Source: Parvularcula mediterranea
GTDB taxonomy: Bacteria; Pseudomonadota; Alphaproteobacteria; Caulobacterales; Parvularculaceae
Reading direction: 5' to 3'
DNA length: 64,000 nucleotides
Assembly: GCF_013085255.1 (NCBI RefSeq)
Contig: NZ_JABFCX010000003.1
Location: 1,063,288 to 1,127,287, forward strand
Each line of letters opens with the position of its first letter. Position 1 is the stretch's first letter. The notes beneath the pieces were generated by a model. The model was not told the DNA's origin. It saw only the letters and a list, made by a program, of their open reading frames with translations, and ran no database searches. The position numbers and the translations under genes were made by a program. Below, one piece after another: positions 41,281 to 50,759 of this stretch.

Positions 41281-41883
41281 ATGGAAGCGCAGGTTGCCTA
41301 CACAAGGCTGAGGTCAACCATCCGCCAGCGGAACATGCTGGCCATCGCCGGGCTTATCTTATGCCTTGGGACGGTGCTTCAGTCCTATATGCTGATGACC
41401 AGGCAGGAGAGGGTGATCCTGACCCCGACCCTACGCTCCGACGCAGCGATGACCGCCGATGCGCCGAGCGCTGAATATCTCGAGCAGACCACCCGCGATG
41501 TCGCGAGCCTCTTCCTCAACCGCCATCCTCACAATCTCAGCTATTTTCGCGACAACATCCTGCGCCTCGCGCATCCCACCTCTCACGGCGAGATCGAAGC
41601 GGCGCTGATCGCCACCGAGCGCAGGCTGCTCGCGACCAAATCCTCCACCGTCTTCTACCCATCGGAGATCTTTGTGGACCCGGTGGGCCTCCACTCCGAA
41701 ATCCGCGGTGAGCTGCACACCTATCTGGGTCCTGACCGGGTCAAATCCAAACGCGCCATCTACGCCGCGGACTGGCGCTACGGCTCCATGCGCCTCTGGC
41801 TAGAAGACTTCTATCCGATCACGGCCGATGAAGCCGAGGCAAGCACAGCGCCGCTTCTCCAAAGAGGTGAGGTGCCCCAATGA
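41281..41883 (+). CDS. traE: Conjugative transfer protein TraE
   Basis: Inner-membrane anchored protein of 200 residues, VirB8-like, needed for pilus assembly. Membrane segment about 18-38, then the family pattern Y-L-E-Q-T-T-R-D-V-A-S-L-F-L-N near 65-79. Starts 5 nt after traL stops, with TAAGGAAC as ribosome site. Confidence 0.92.
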   Translation: MEAQVAYTRLRSTIRQRNMLAIAGLILCLGTVLQSYMLMTRQERVILTPTLRSDAAMTADAPSAEYLEQTTRDVASLFLNRHPHNLSYFRDNILRLAHPTSHGEIEAALIATERRLLATKSSTVFYPSEIFVDPVGLHSEIRGELHTYLGPDRVKSKRAIYAADWRYGSMRLWLEDFYPITADEAEASTAPLLQRGEVPQ

Positions 41884-42611
41884 CCTCGAACGCATTGTTG
41901 GCCATCGCAGCCTCGGCCGCTGCCATTATCGCGACCTGCCAGGCGCAGCAGATCATCGAGGTGAGCGATGGCGGCGTCGTTTCTGGCGCGCTCAGCAGTG
42001 AAGGCGTCACCCGCATCAGCTTCCTTCGCGACGGTGCGGCCTCGGTGCAAATGCAGAGCGGCGGTACGGGTCAGGGCTTCAGCGTTGCCCACGAGGCCGC
42101 CACCGGAGACCTCTACCTCACCCTCGACGGTCAGGGACCGCAAAAGCGGTTCGGCGCTGCCAGCTTCTTCGTCACCACCGGCAAGGGTCACACCTACCAG
42201 GTGGAGCTTGAAGCCAAAGCGATCCCCTCGACCCAAGTCATGATCCGCAATCCCGAGATGGGCAGGGCGGCTTCTCAACGCCCGATCAAGCTCGGTGCCC
42301 GCGATGACGAGATCATCGCCCTCACCAAGGCGATCTGGGCCGGTACGCTGATCGATGGCTACGAGGTGAAGAGACAGCCTTCTCGCGAGCGCGCTGCCGG
42401 TTCCGTCCGTGTCCGGCACCAAGTGACGTACGAAGGCGAGCGCTGGACCGGGCATCTTCTCTCCGTGAGGAACCCGGCGCCCGGTTCGGTGCGCTTCGAC
42501 GAAGCGTCTTTCCTAGCGCCCGGAACCGTCGCCGTTACCATCCGCGGGCCGCGGGAGCTTGAACGCCGCGGTCGGTCCTCGGTGATCGTCATCGAACGGA
42601 GCCGGTCATGA
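41880..42611 (+). CDS. traK: TraK, secretin-like outer-membrane protein
   Basis: Protein of 243 residues with a signal peptide (about 1-22). VirB9-like, beta-rich; R-I-S-F-L-R-D-G near 45 and the C-terminal V-R-N-P-A-P-G-S-V-R-F-D-E region match TraK. Forms the outer-membrane core with TraV and TraB. ATGA overlaps on both sides show coupling. Confidence 0.92.
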   Translation: MTSNALLAIAASAAAIIATCQAQQIIEVSDGGVVSGALSSEGVTRISFLRDGAASVQMQSGGTGQGFSVAHEAATGDLYLTLDGQGPQKRFGAASFFVTTGKGHTYQVELEAKAIPSTQVMIRNPEMGRAASQRPIKLGARDDEIIALTKAIWAGTLIDGYEVKRQPSRERAAGSVRVRHQVTYEGERWTGHLLSVRNPAPGSVRFDEASFLAPGTVAVTIRGPRELERRGRSSVIVIERSRS

Positions 42612-43873
42612 GCGCCGCCAACAAAGAGCGCCTGACCAGGCAGCGGCTGCTCCTCGGCGGTGCGGCAACCCTCGCTATGACCGCGGCGGGCTTCTGGATC
42701 TTCTCGAGCGATGGCGGGGACAATCAGTCCCGTGCGGATGATCTTCGCCGCCGCCGCGCCATGACGGATGTCATCAACCCGCATGGGCTTGGTGATGACT
42801 TTCTTTCCGAGACCGGCACGAGGCTGGCTTCGGTGGAAGACTCGGTGGCTGGCCTCGAAGAGCAGGTGCGTCGGCTGACGGCCAATCTCGAAGCCAAAGA
42901 GCTTGAGCTTGCCGGAACACGGGCCGAGCTCGACAAGACCCGCAACGATGCGATCGCGATGGTCGAAGACCTGGCCGCTCGCGTTGCCGATGCGCCGCCA
43001 TCTCCGAACCCCGCAGAACGATCGCCGGAAGCCCTTAGCCCTGTCGGCGGCGATCCGTTCCTGCGGCAGGGCGCCGTGCCGGGGAGCTTCGGCTCACCCG
43101 GTGCGGTGCCCGGTCCTTTGAGGCCGCTGACACCGAAAGAGGTGACGATCCTCACCTTTGACGGCGGAGGCGACGGAGAACCTGAAATCCCTCAGTCTGC
43201 GGTGTTCCACCCGGAGGACGGCTCGTACGTTCCGCCCAATGCCCATGCGACGGCCCATGTCCTGGTCGGCGTCGATATGTCGACGGGGGTGAGGCTGTCT
43301 GCCGATCCCAAGCCGGTCCTCTTGCGCGTCACCGGGCCTGCCTATTCAGTCGCGGGCGAAGGTGATCGTCAGCTGACGGATCTCACCGGATGCCTGGTCA
43401 ATGGCGCGGCCCATGCTGAGCTTGCTTCCGAGCGGGTCTATGTCCAGCTCCAGAAGATCACCTGCGAGAGGCCGGGCGGCGAAGTCGCTGAGACGCAAGT
43501 CCAGGGTTATGTTGCGCAGCTCGGCAAGGTGGGCGTCAGGGGCCGGGTGGTGAGCCGGGAAGGCGACATCGTCGAGAAGGCGCTCATCGCTGGCGTGATC
43601 GGCGGGTTCGGACGCGGAGTCTCGCGGAACACGGATTTGGCCCTTGGGGGCGGGGCTCTCGGCGCGGGGAACACCATCCTTTCGGACCGCGAACTCTCCG
43701 CCGGTGAGATCGCCGCGGGCGGGTTCGGTGAAGGCCTCTCCACGGCCGCGGACACGGTCTCCGACTATCTCATCGACCGGGCCGAGCAGTACCAGCCCGT
43801 CATCGAGATGCCCACAGGCATCGATGTCGAGATCGTCTTCCTTTCAGGCTTCTTGGCTCGGGGGACCCAGTGA
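42608..43873 (+). CDS. traB: TraB, VirB10-like core protein
   Basis: Protein of 421 residues spanning both membranes: N-terminal membrane segment (about 17-36), coiled region (about 70-125), Pro/Gly-rich linker, then the TrbI/VirB10 beta-barrel domain (P-N-A-H-A-T-A-H-V-L-V-G-V-D near 203) and R-G-R-V-V-S-R-E-G near 313. Links the inner membrane to the outer core. Confidence 0.95.
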   Translation: MSAANKERLTRQRLLLGGAATLAMTAAGFWIFSSDGGDNQSRADDLRRRRAMTDVINPHGLGDDFLSETGTRLASVEDSVAGLEEQVRRLTANLEAKELELAGTRAELDKTRNDAIAMVEDLAARVADAPPSPNPAERSPEALSPVGGDPFLRQGAVPGSFGSPGAVPGPLRPLTPKEVTILTFDGGGDGEPEIPQSAVFHPEDGSYVPPNAHATAHVLVGVDMSTGVRLSADPKPVLLRVTGPAYSVAGEGDRQLTDLTGCLVNGAAHAELASERVYVQLQKITCERPGGEVAETQVQGYVAQLGKVGVRGRVVSREGDIVEKALIAGVIGGFGRGVSRNTDLALGGGALGAGNTILSDRELSAGEIAAGGFGEGLSTAADTVSDYLIDRAEQYQPVIEMPTGIDVEIVFLSGFLARGTQ

Positions 43874-44178
43874 TGACCGGTCTGAGCCAGACTTTCCTTC
43901 GCCGTGCTGGCTCGCCGGTCGCAGCCCAGACCGCTGGGCTCCCCCCTTCGCAGGACGCGGCGCCGACGCCCTCCCATGAGGCGGCGTCACTGCCCCGAAC
44001 GCGCCGTCTCGCGCGCCGCGTCCTGCGATCCCTGGCCCTGAAGACTCTTCCCATCCTGATTGGGCGTTTCGGCCATGAGGTGCCCCGCGCGCCCGCCGAT
44101 GTGCACCGCGCCTTCCACCGCGGTGCGTCCCTCGTTTGTTTCACAGCCCAGTCACGGAGGATCCTATGGACCATCTGA
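43873..44178 (+). CDS. Small basic protein between traB and dsbC, unrecognised
   Basis: Protein of 101 residues whose ATG overlaps the traB stop (TGATG) and whose end overlaps the dsbC start. Rich in Arg and Ala (R-R-L-A-R-R-V-L-R-S-L-A-L-K); no signal peptide, no motif. Without it there would be a 290-nt hole in an otherwise gap-free operon. It occupies the traP position of F but does not resemble TraP. Confidence 0.5.
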   Translation: MTGLSQTFLRRAGSPVAAQTAGLPPSQDAAPTPSHEAASLPRTRRLARRVLRSLALKTLPILIGRFGHEVPRAPADVHRAFHRGASLVCFTAQSRRILWTI

Positions 44179-44993
44179 CATCATGGCTCAGCCGTCAGCC
44201 TAAAGACGGTCTTGTCGCTCTCGGGATCGGGGTCAGCCTCACCGCCCTCATCGTTCTTACGTCAGCGAGGGCCGAAGGTGCCGCAGCATCAGACGGCGAA
44301 CAGGTGAGAGAACGTGCCGAGGCACGTTTCGAAGGGAGTGCTCTCGATCGCGTGGATTGCGAGGGCTATGGCCCTCTCTGTCAGATCGTCTCAGGACAGA
44401 CGGTTCTCTATGTCGATGAGGAGGTGCGCTACGCCTTCATCGGTCGGCTCTATGATCTCGACGAAGAGAAGGACCTGACGGCAGAAACCCTCGCCCTCCT
44501 CATACCCGAAGAAGCGCCGCTCCTTCGCAAGGCGGGTACGGAAGGCGATGCACCGTTCCGCTTCGATGATCTTCCGATGGATGCGGCCATCACCCGGAAT
44601 GAGGGCGGCCGCCGCAAAGTTGCTGTCTTTTCCGACCTTCACTGCGGATACTGCCAGCGGCTCTCCGCGGCCCTCAGCGAGGCGCCCGATATCGAGGCGC
44701 GCGAGTTCCTCATCGCTTTTTCGGGTTCCGAAGAAGCGAGCCGCAAGATCGGCTGCGCCAGGGACCCCGAAGCTGCGATCAAGGACTACTACCGGACCCG
44801 GACGCTCCCCAAGGGTGACTGTGACCGCGACATTGTCAGCCCGGCCAGGGACGCTGCCACAGCGTTCGGGATCAACAGCACACCGACCTTTGTCCGCCCC
44901 GACGGGGCGATCATGAGCGGGTTCCGGGATCTCGCAAGCCTCCGCGCCTGGATCGATGAGGAACAGGTGAGCCAAGGCGAGGCCGACCGATGA
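44166..44993 (+). CDS. DsbC-like disulphide isomerase
   Basis: Protein of 275 residues from ATG 44166 with GGAGG upstream. N-terminal signal/anchor (about 16-36), a DsbC dimerisation region with L-Y-V-D-E-E-V-R-Y-A near 80, then a thioredoxin domain with C-G-Y-C near 163-166 and the cis-Pro loop S-T-P-T-F near 243. It would shuffle disulphides in Cys-rich TraN, TraU and TraH. Confidence 0.92.
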   Translation: MDHLTSWLSRQPKDGLVALGIGVSLTALIVLTSARAEGAAASDGEQVRERAEARFEGSALDRVDCEGYGPLCQIVSGQTVLYVDEEVRYAFIGRLYDLDEEKDLTAETLALLIPEEAPLLRKAGTEGDAPFRFDDLPMDAAITRNEGGRRKVAVFSDLHCGYCQRLSAALSEAPDIEAREFLIAFSGSEEASRKIGCARDPEAAIKDYYRTRTLPKGDCDRDIVSPARDAATAFGINSTPTFVRPDGAIMSGFRDLASLRAWIDEEQVSQGEADR

Positions 44994-45373
44994 TCCGCCT
45001 TCTTTCCCTCGGTGCCGCTTTCGCGCTTGCGTCCTGCGCAAGCCCCGTGAAGCTTCAGAACGTGGCGGGGACCTGGTCGTGCCCTCGGGTGGACGGTGTC
45101 TGCGCCACCACCGAGGCGCTCGACCGGCAGCTCACCGACGCCGCTCCAGCTCCAGTGATGACCGCTCAGTCTACAGAACTGGTCAATATGGCAAGTCCCG
45201 ACGCTGGAACCATGGGCCGAAGCTATGATCAGGTCGCCCGGATCGTCTTCGCGCCCCTGGTCGATGATCAGGGCCATTATCACGAGGCACGCGTCGTTCA
45301 TGCGGTCATGGCGCGGGGCTCTTGGCTTCCTGCCCCCGCAAGAACCCCTGACACCGGGGAGGGCGAGGAATGA
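44990..45373 (+). CDS. traV: TraV lipoprotein
   Basis: Protein of 127 residues with lipobox L-A-S-C (Cys about 16) and the TraV motif W-S-C-P-R-V-D-G-V-C near 29-38. VirB7-like outer-membrane lipoprotein that stabilises TraK and TraB. Coupled by ATGA overlaps to dsbC and traC. Confidence 0.9.
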   Translation: MIRLLSLGAAFALASCASPVKLQNVAGTWSCPRVDGVCATTEALDRQLTDAAPAPVMTAQSTELVNMASPDAGTMGRSYDQVARIVFAPLVDDQGHYHEARVVHAVMARGSWLPAPARTPDTGEGEE

Positions 45374-47919
45374 TCAGCTCCTTTGCCAGCTTCACAGAGC
45401 GCGTGGGCGCGGCCCTGACCGGCGAAGGCTCGCTCTATGACCGCGTCCAGCGGGAGACGAGCCTCGACCGCCTGAGCGAGCTTCTTCCCTACCGTCTTTA
45501 CACCGATGAAGAAGACCTCTTCCTCAACGCCCGGTCGGCTGGCTTCGTGCTCGAGATCGTGCCGCTCCTTGGTGCCGACGATACGGTGATCGGCGTCTTG
45601 TCGGAGCTTCTCTCCGACGGCATCGCCGATGGCGCCTCGCTTCAGATCATCTCATGGGCCAGTCCTCGCATCGGTCAGGTCCTCGACCATTGGGCCGCGG
45701 CGCGGGGCGGAGAAAACGATGTCTTCGACAAGCTCGCCCTTCACCGGGCCAGGCACCTGAAACGCGGTGCGTTCGAGGGCCTCTCGGCGCATGCGCCCTT
45801 CTTTACGAGGCGTTTTCGCGTGTTCCTCGCCCTGGGTCTCCCCGGCGATGCTGACCCGGAGACCCGCGGGCAACTGACGGCACTCAGGAGCGACATCACC
45901 CAAGGCCTCAAATCCCTCGGCGTGGCGGCGCGCAATGTGGGCCCTCAAGGGCTGATCAGCTTCCTGAGCAATGTCCTTAATCCGCGCGTGAGCGCGTCGG
46001 AAGATCGGGCCCGCTACGACGAAGCCGAGCTCATCGACCGGCAGATCGTCAGCCCTGATACCGCGTCGACGGTGGAGCGGGACCGGATCCTGTTCGAGAC
46101 CATCGCTCCGAGCGAGAACGGCACCGATCCGCTCGGCTATGAGACCCATCGCTTCGAGGCTCGGTGCTTCTCCTCAAGGCGGCTTCCGGAACGCTTCCAT
46201 CAAGGCGAGATGGCGGGCGCCATCGGTCATCTGGTCAATGACCAGCTGCGGCTCCCTTGTCCGACACTGGCATCGCTCTGCCTTCAGTTCGGGTCCAAGG
46301 AAGGAGCCGGCGATCTCGCAGGTGCCAAGTTTGCAAGGGCCGAACAGCAGGCGGGAACGAATTTCGCCCGTTTCATGCCCGAGCTCACCCAGAAGGCGGA
46401 GGACTGGAAATGGGTCCGCGAGCGCGTCCGCGAAGGCGCGCGGCTCGTCCGCGGCGGTTATTTCGTCACCGCGATCACCCGTGAGACCGAAGCCGAAAGC
46501 GCGGAACGGGCGATCAGGTCGATCTATCGCGGCATGGGATGGGAGCTCGCCAAGGATCGCTTCGTCAGCACCCAGACCCTGGCGGCCTGTCTTCCTCTGA
46601 CCCTTGCTGACGGGCTCGGTTCCGATCTTCAGAAACTCGGCCGGTTGCGCTTCCTCGTTACCGACACATGCGTCCAGATTGCGCCCCTCCAGGGGGAGTA
46701 TCTCGGTGTGTCGCGGCCAGATCTTTTGCTCCTCGGGCGAAGGGGCCAGCCTTTCTATTGGTCGCCCTTCGGCAATGAAGGGGAGGGCAACCACAATGTG
46801 GCGATCATCGGATCGTCCGGGTCCGGTAAGTCCGTCCTCATGCAGGAACTGGTCACGGGCCTCAGGGGCGGGGGTGCTGCGGTGACCGTGATCGATGACG
46901 GCGAGAGCTTCAAGCATATGTGCGAAGCCCTCGGCGGGCGGCATGTGAAGTTCACGCTTGATGCCGCGATCGGGCTCAACCCGTTCTCCCTCCTCGATGA
47001 GAGAATGGCTTCAAAGGACCGGGACTACCAGGCTGAAAGCCTGACCCTCGTCAGGGCGATGATCGAGCAGATGGCCAAGGGGGAGGATCGCGCGACCGCC
47101 GAGGAGCGCGGCCTGATTGACGGCGCGGTCGCCGCAGTCTGGAAGGAGAAGGGCATCAAGGCCGGCGTCGATGACGTGGCCGCGGGCCTCAAAGCCGAGG
47201 ACGTCCTCGGCGCGTCCCTCGCCAATGCCCTGAAGCCCTACACGAGCGCCGGTCTTTATGGTCCGTTCTTCAACGGGAAGGCCACCCTCGCCATCGATCA
47301 TCCGCTCACGGTCTTCGAGATGAAGGAGCTGGACGGTAAGCCCGAACTCAGGGCCGTGGTCATGCTCGCTCTCATGTTCCTCCTTGGGCAGATGATGACC
47401 AGGGATCGGCGCCAGAAGAAGGCCCTCGTCATCGACGAAGCCTGGGCGCTCCTCGGCAAAGGCGCGGCAGGGGACTTTATTGCGGGCTTTGCGCGGCGCT
47501 GCCGGAAGTATGGCGGCGCCATCATCACCGGCACCCAAGGCATCGATGACTACTATCGGACCGAAGGCGCCCAGGCCGCTTTCGAGAACGCCGATTGGGC
47601 CATCATTCTCAAACTCAAACCCGAAGCTGTCGCCCAAGTGAAGAAAAGCGAGCGGCTGAGTATCGATGAGACCTCCGCTGACCTTATCCGCTCCCTGACG
47701 GTCTCGGCCGGCGAATATTCCGAGATGCTGATCATGGGGCCCCACGGCAGGCATGTGGGCCGCCTGGTCCTCGATCCCTTCTCGGGTACGCTCTTCTCGT
47801 CGGACGCCAGGGTCTTTGCGGAGATCGAAGCCTTGACGACGAACGATGTACCGATCGCCGATGCCGTGGAGCGGATCGCCTTTCGAAACAAGGGAGGTCC
47901 TTCTCATGGTGCACACTGA
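45370..47919 (+). CDS. traC: TraC, VirB4-like conjugation ATPase
   Basis: Protein of 849 residues powering pilus assembly at the inner membrane. Walker A G-S-S-G-S-G-K-S near 479-486, Walker B A-L-V-I-D-E-A-W near 686-693, and the typical G-T-Q-G-I-D-D-Y-Y region near 719. The N-terminal TraC domain (about 20-250) is intact. Largest enzyme of the operon; length is normal. Confidence 0.97.
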   Translation: MISSFASFTERVGAALTGEGSLYDRVQRETSLDRLSELLPYRLYTDEEDLFLNARSAGFVLEIVPLLGADDTVIGVLSELLSDGIADGASLQIISWASPRIGQVLDHWAAARGGENDVFDKLALHRARHLKRGAFEGLSAHAPFFTRRFRVFLALGLPGDADPETRGQLTALRSDITQGLKSLGVAARNVGPQGLISFLSNVLNPRVSASEDRARYDEAELIDRQIVSPDTASTVERDRILFETIAPSENGTDPLGYETHRFEARCFSSRRLPERFHQGEMAGAIGHLVNDQLRLPCPTLASLCLQFGSKEGAGDLAGAKFARAEQQAGTNFARFMPELTQKAEDWKWVRERVREGARLVRGGYFVTAITRETEAESAERAIRSIYRGMGWELAKDRFVSTQTLAACLPLTLADGLGSDLQKLGRLRFLVTDTCVQIAPLQGEYLGVSRPDLLLLGRRGQPFYWSPFGNEGEGNHNVAIIGSSGSGKSVLMQELVTGLRGGGAAVTVIDDGESFKHMCEALGGRHVKFTLDAAIGLNPFSLLDERMASKDRDYQAESLTLVRAMIEQMAKGEDRATAEERGLIDGAVAAVWKEKGIKAGVDDVAAGLKAEDVLGASLANALKPYTSAGLYGPFFNGKATLAIDHPLTVFEMKELDGKPELRAVVMLALMFLLGQMMTRDRRQKKALVIDEAWALLGKGAAGDFIAGFARRCRKYGGAIITGTQGIDDYYRTEGAQAAFENADWAIILKLKPEAVAQVKKSERLSIDETSADLIRSLTVSAGEYSEMLIMGPHGRHVGRLVLDPFSGTLFSSDARVFAEIEALTTNDVPIADAVERIAFRNKGGPSHGAH

Positions 47920-48205
47920 TGGTTTCAAGAGATCGCGGCAGGTTGCTGGGCTCTTCTTGGGCGAAGCGGCCCTTTCTGCCATCATGGCCGCTGGGATTGG
48001 GGTTCTGTCTCTTCTGATCCTGACAGGGTTCAGCGGAGAGAAGCTCATCCTCTTCCTCCACAATTTCACGAGCCGGGCAGTCGCCGCGGATAGCGAGCGC
48101 ATGGCCAGCTTCGGGCACGGCCTCCTCGCCATTTGGGGCCTTCTCGCTTGTCTCACCGCTGCTGTTCGCTTCCTGGACAGGCGCTTCTTTGGGAGGCCTT
48201 CATGA
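47906..48205 (+). CDS. Small two-pass membrane protein of the tra operon
   Basis: Protein of 99 residues, starting inside the end of traC with AAGGGAGG upstream. Two hydrophobic segments (about 20-44 and 66-87). No family recognised. It sits between traC and trbI. Confidence 0.65.
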   Translation: MVHTDGFKRSRQVAGLFLGEAALSAIMAAGIGVLSLLILTGFSGEKLILFLHNFTSRAVAADSERMASFGHGLLAIWGLLACLTAAVRFLDRRFFGRPS

Positions 48206-48693
48206 CCACGGCTCCTATGATTGTCCGGCGGGCGGCTGATCCCGTGACCAAACTCCTCGCCGGAGCGGCTCTCCTCTTGAGCACCTTGGCCTTCACCGGC
48301 GACGCAAGGCGCCCCGAATCGCCGCTTTTCGTCTCGGTCTCGATCAAGACGCTGATCGAAGAGCATATGGTCTCGATGATCGGGAGAGACATCACCCAAG
48401 GTGAGGCCCGTCAGTTGACGGAGGACTATATTGCCTCGCTAGAGGCAGCGATCGCGTCACTCGCAGAAGATGACGGCGTGATTGTCTTGGCCGGAGAGGC
48501 TGTCCTCGGCGGCGGTGCGCCCGATTTCACGGGCGACATCAGGGCTGAGGCTCTGACGCAAGCCCTAAGGCGCGCCGAAGCCCGGGGCCTTGAGTTTCCC
48601 GAACCCGGCGATGCTTCGGCCATAAGCCGCGAACTCGATCGGCTCTCGGCCGCAACGGCAGACCTTGGCCAGCAGATGCGGGGTCAGCCATGA
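48202..48693 (+). CDS. trbI: TrbI, F-type transfer protein
   Basis: Inner-membrane protein of 163 residues that influences pilus retraction in F. Membrane segment about 17-32, then F-V-S-V-S-I-K-T-L-I-E-E and the family stretch V-I-V-L-A-G-E-A-V-L-G-G-G near 92-104. Position between traC and traW is as in F. Confidence 0.85.
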   Translation: MTTAPMIVRRAADPVTKLLAGAALLLSTLAFTGDARRPESPLFVSVSIKTLIEEHMVSMIGRDITQGEARQLTEDYIASLEAAIASLAEDDGVIVLAGEAVLGGGAPDFTGDIRAEALTQALRRAEARGLEFPEPGDASAISRELDRLSAATADLGQQMRGQP

Positions 48694-49196
48694 CCTCAAT
48701 GAGCAGGCTTTCCCTTCGCCGCACCTGGCTGCGCCTCGGCGCGGCGGCAGGCATCATCGGGCTCGCGGGGTTCACGTCCTGGGCGGGCGGCCATCAGCAC
48801 GCCTACTATCTTTCGATCAACTGGACGGACTCGCTGCCGAACTGGGCCTTCCTCGTCGTGCGCGGAACGGAACCTCGGCGCGGTGACCTCATCGAGTTCA
48901 TCCCGCCCGAAAACGCCTTCTACCAGGACGTCGCGTTCGTGAAGCGCGTGGTCGCGGTTCCCGGTGATAAGGTCGCATGCCACGGTCGTCAGTTCCTGAT
49001 CGACGGCATGGTTGTGGCGACCGCCAAGCAGACGAGCCAAAGCGGCGTGCCTCTCGAGCGCGGCCCCTGCGGGGTGGTGCCAGACGGGCATGTCTTCGTC
49101 CTGACGCCGCACCCTGACGGTTTTGATTCTCGGTACAAGGAGATTGGCTATGTGGCGCTTAATCGCGTGCGCGGTGTCGCTCACCCTATCCTGTGA
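48690..49196 (+). CDS. TraF-type S26 signal peptidase
   Basis: Protein of 168 residues with one N-terminal membrane segment (about 13-32). Serine/lysine dyad of S26 peptidases: Ser in T-D-S-L-P-N-W near 48 and Lys in F-V-K-R-V-V-A-V-P-G-D near 86. In conjugation systems it processes pilin or periplasmic Tra proteins. Not the thioredoxin-like TraF found downstream. Confidence 0.88.
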   Translation: MTSMSRLSLRRTWLRLGAAAGIIGLAGFTSWAGGHQHAYYLSINWTDSLPNWAFLVVRGTEPRRGDLIEFIPPENAFYQDVAFVKRVVAVPGDKVACHGRQFLIDGMVVATAKQTSQSGVPLERGPCGVVPDGHVFVLTPHPDGFDSRYKEIGYVALNRVRGVAHPIL

Positions 49197-49764
49197 AGTG
49201 GCGGCTCAGGATCTCGGTGTCCGGGGACCGCTTTTCGAGATTGAGGAGCCGAGCCTCTTCGAGGTGATCGCCGAGAAGTACCGCGCGCTGGAGGCATCAG
49301 GCGAAGCTGCGAGGATGCAGGAGCAGCTTCGCGAGCGAACGCTGGCCAAGGTTCATCGGCCGCAGCCTGTCGAAGAGATCGGGCGTACGGAGGAACCGCG
49401 GTCCTGGCGCTTTGATCCGTCGATCACCCTGGCCCGGGATATCGTGCTCCCCGATGGCCGGACCCTTGGAGGGCGAGGGGAGAGGATCAATCCTCTCGAT
49501 CACACGCCGATGGTGCAAAGCCTTCTGTTCTTCGACGGTGACGATGGGGACCAGCGGGCTTGGGCGCGCGATCTTACCTTGGGCGACCCGCTCATCAATC
49601 CCATCCTCGTCAAGGGACCCGTCATCGATCTCAGCCGCGAGTGGAAGCGCCAGCTGTTCTTCGACCAGGGCGGCATGCTGACCACGAGGTTCGGGATCAC
49701 GCAGGTCCCCGCCCGGGTAACCCGCGATGGCGATCACCTCCTGATCGAGGAGGTCTTGCCATGA
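49150..49764 (+). CDS. traW: TraW
   Basis: Periplasmic pilus-assembly protein of 204 residues from ATG 49150, overlapping the peptidase gene by 47 nt. Signal peptide (about 1-19); G-V-R-G-P-L-F-E-I-E-E near 22-32 and D-P-L-I-N-P-I-L-V-K-G near 151-161 match TraW. Works with TrbC and TraU. Confidence 0.93.
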   Translation: MWRLIACAVSLTLSCEVAAQDLGVRGPLFEIEEPSLFEVIAEKYRALEASGEAARMQEQLRERTLAKVHRPQPVEEIGRTEEPRSWRFDPSITLARDIVLPDGRTLGGRGERINPLDHTPMVQSLLFFDGDDGDQRAWARDLTLGDPLINPILVKGPVIDLSREWKRQLFFDQGGMLTTRFGITQVPARVTRDGDHLLIEEVLP

Positions 49765-50759
49765 AGCGTCTTCTTCTGAGCATCCTCGCGCTCGCCCTTG
49801 CCGCGTCGCCGGCGCGGGGAGAGGCACCTCAATGCGGGGGCACCTTAGTCAATCCGGTCACGGATATCTGCTGGTCGTGCCTTTTCCCGATCTCCCTCGG
49901 CGCCGTGCCGATCTGGCCATCGGATCGGCCTGACACCCGCAATCCTGCCAGTCCCGTTTGCACCTGTCCCATCAGTGTACCGCCTTTCTTTCGTATCGGC
50001 CTCAGCATCGGCTATTGGGAACCGGTCCGGCTCATCGACGTCACCAAGAAGCCCTACTGCTTCGTCAATCTCGGCGGCACGCGGATCGATCTTGGTCTCG
50101 GCATCGGCACCAAAGGGCAGGGGCAGTCCGACAATGACGACGATACGGGCTCCTGGCACGTCCATCACTACATGTACCCGCTCATCTACTGGCTCGAGAT
50201 CCTGACGGATTTTGCCTGCATGCAGACGAGTGATTTCGACCTCCTCTATCTGACCGAGATCGATCCCCTCTGGAACAGTGACGAGCTGACCTTTCTTCTC
50301 AATCCCGAAGTGGTCCTCTTCGCCAACATTCCGGCCATCGCGGCCTGCGCGGCGGACTGTACCGCGGCATCCGCGAACCTGCCCATTGATGAGCTTTTCT
50401 GGTGTGCGGGATGCCATGGCGGCATGTATCCCATGAACGGCAACAACTCCGCCGAGTATGGCCATGTGCAAGGCGCCTCGCTGGCGGCCGAGCGGTTCCT
50501 CTACAAGCTCCACCGGCAGGGCCTTGCCTGGCAGCATTCAGGCAACGGTCATGTCTGCAGCAATCTTCCCGCGCCGCTTCTCAAGAAGTCCGAGCACCGA
50601 CTGCAGCTCGTGAACCCCGTGCCGAATGTTTCGGGTCGCTGGGCCTGCCCGACCATCGGCGCATCGAATGTCCTCTACGAGGTCGGCAAGACCATCCCCG
50701 TGATCGGCGAGGATTACGGCTTCCTCCTCTGGAAGAAGGAGAATTGCTGTGTCTTTTGA
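49761..50759 (+). CDS. traU: TraU
   Basis: Secreted, Cys-rich protein of 332 residues. Signal peptide (about 1-20), then C-W-S-C-L-F-P near 37-43, W-P-S-D-R-P-D near 51 and the Cys-rich C-A-G-C-H-G-G-M-Y-P near 214. Needed for DNA transfer more than pilus growth in F. Coupled to traW by ATGA. Confidence 0.95.
   Translation: MKRLLLSILALALAASPARGEAPQCGGTLVNPVTDICWSCLFPISLGAVPIWPSDRPDTRNPASPVCTCPISVPPFFRIGLSIGYWEPVRLIDVTKKPYCFVNLGGTRIDLGLGIGTKGQGQSDNDDDTGSWHVHHYMYPLIYWLEILTDFACMQTSDFDLLYLTEIDPLWNSDELTFLLNPEVVLFANIPAIAACAADCTAASANLPIDELFWCAGCHGGMYPMNGNNSAEYGHVQGASLAAERFLYKLHRQGLAWQHSGNGHVCSNLPAPLLKKSEHRLQLVNPVPNVSGRWACPTIGASNVLYEVGKTIPVIGEDYGFLLWKKENCCVF

Noticed and set aside
47011-48399. 462-residue leftward frame over traC and trbI
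   Set aside because: Antisense to conserved traC; composition is that of a shadow frame.
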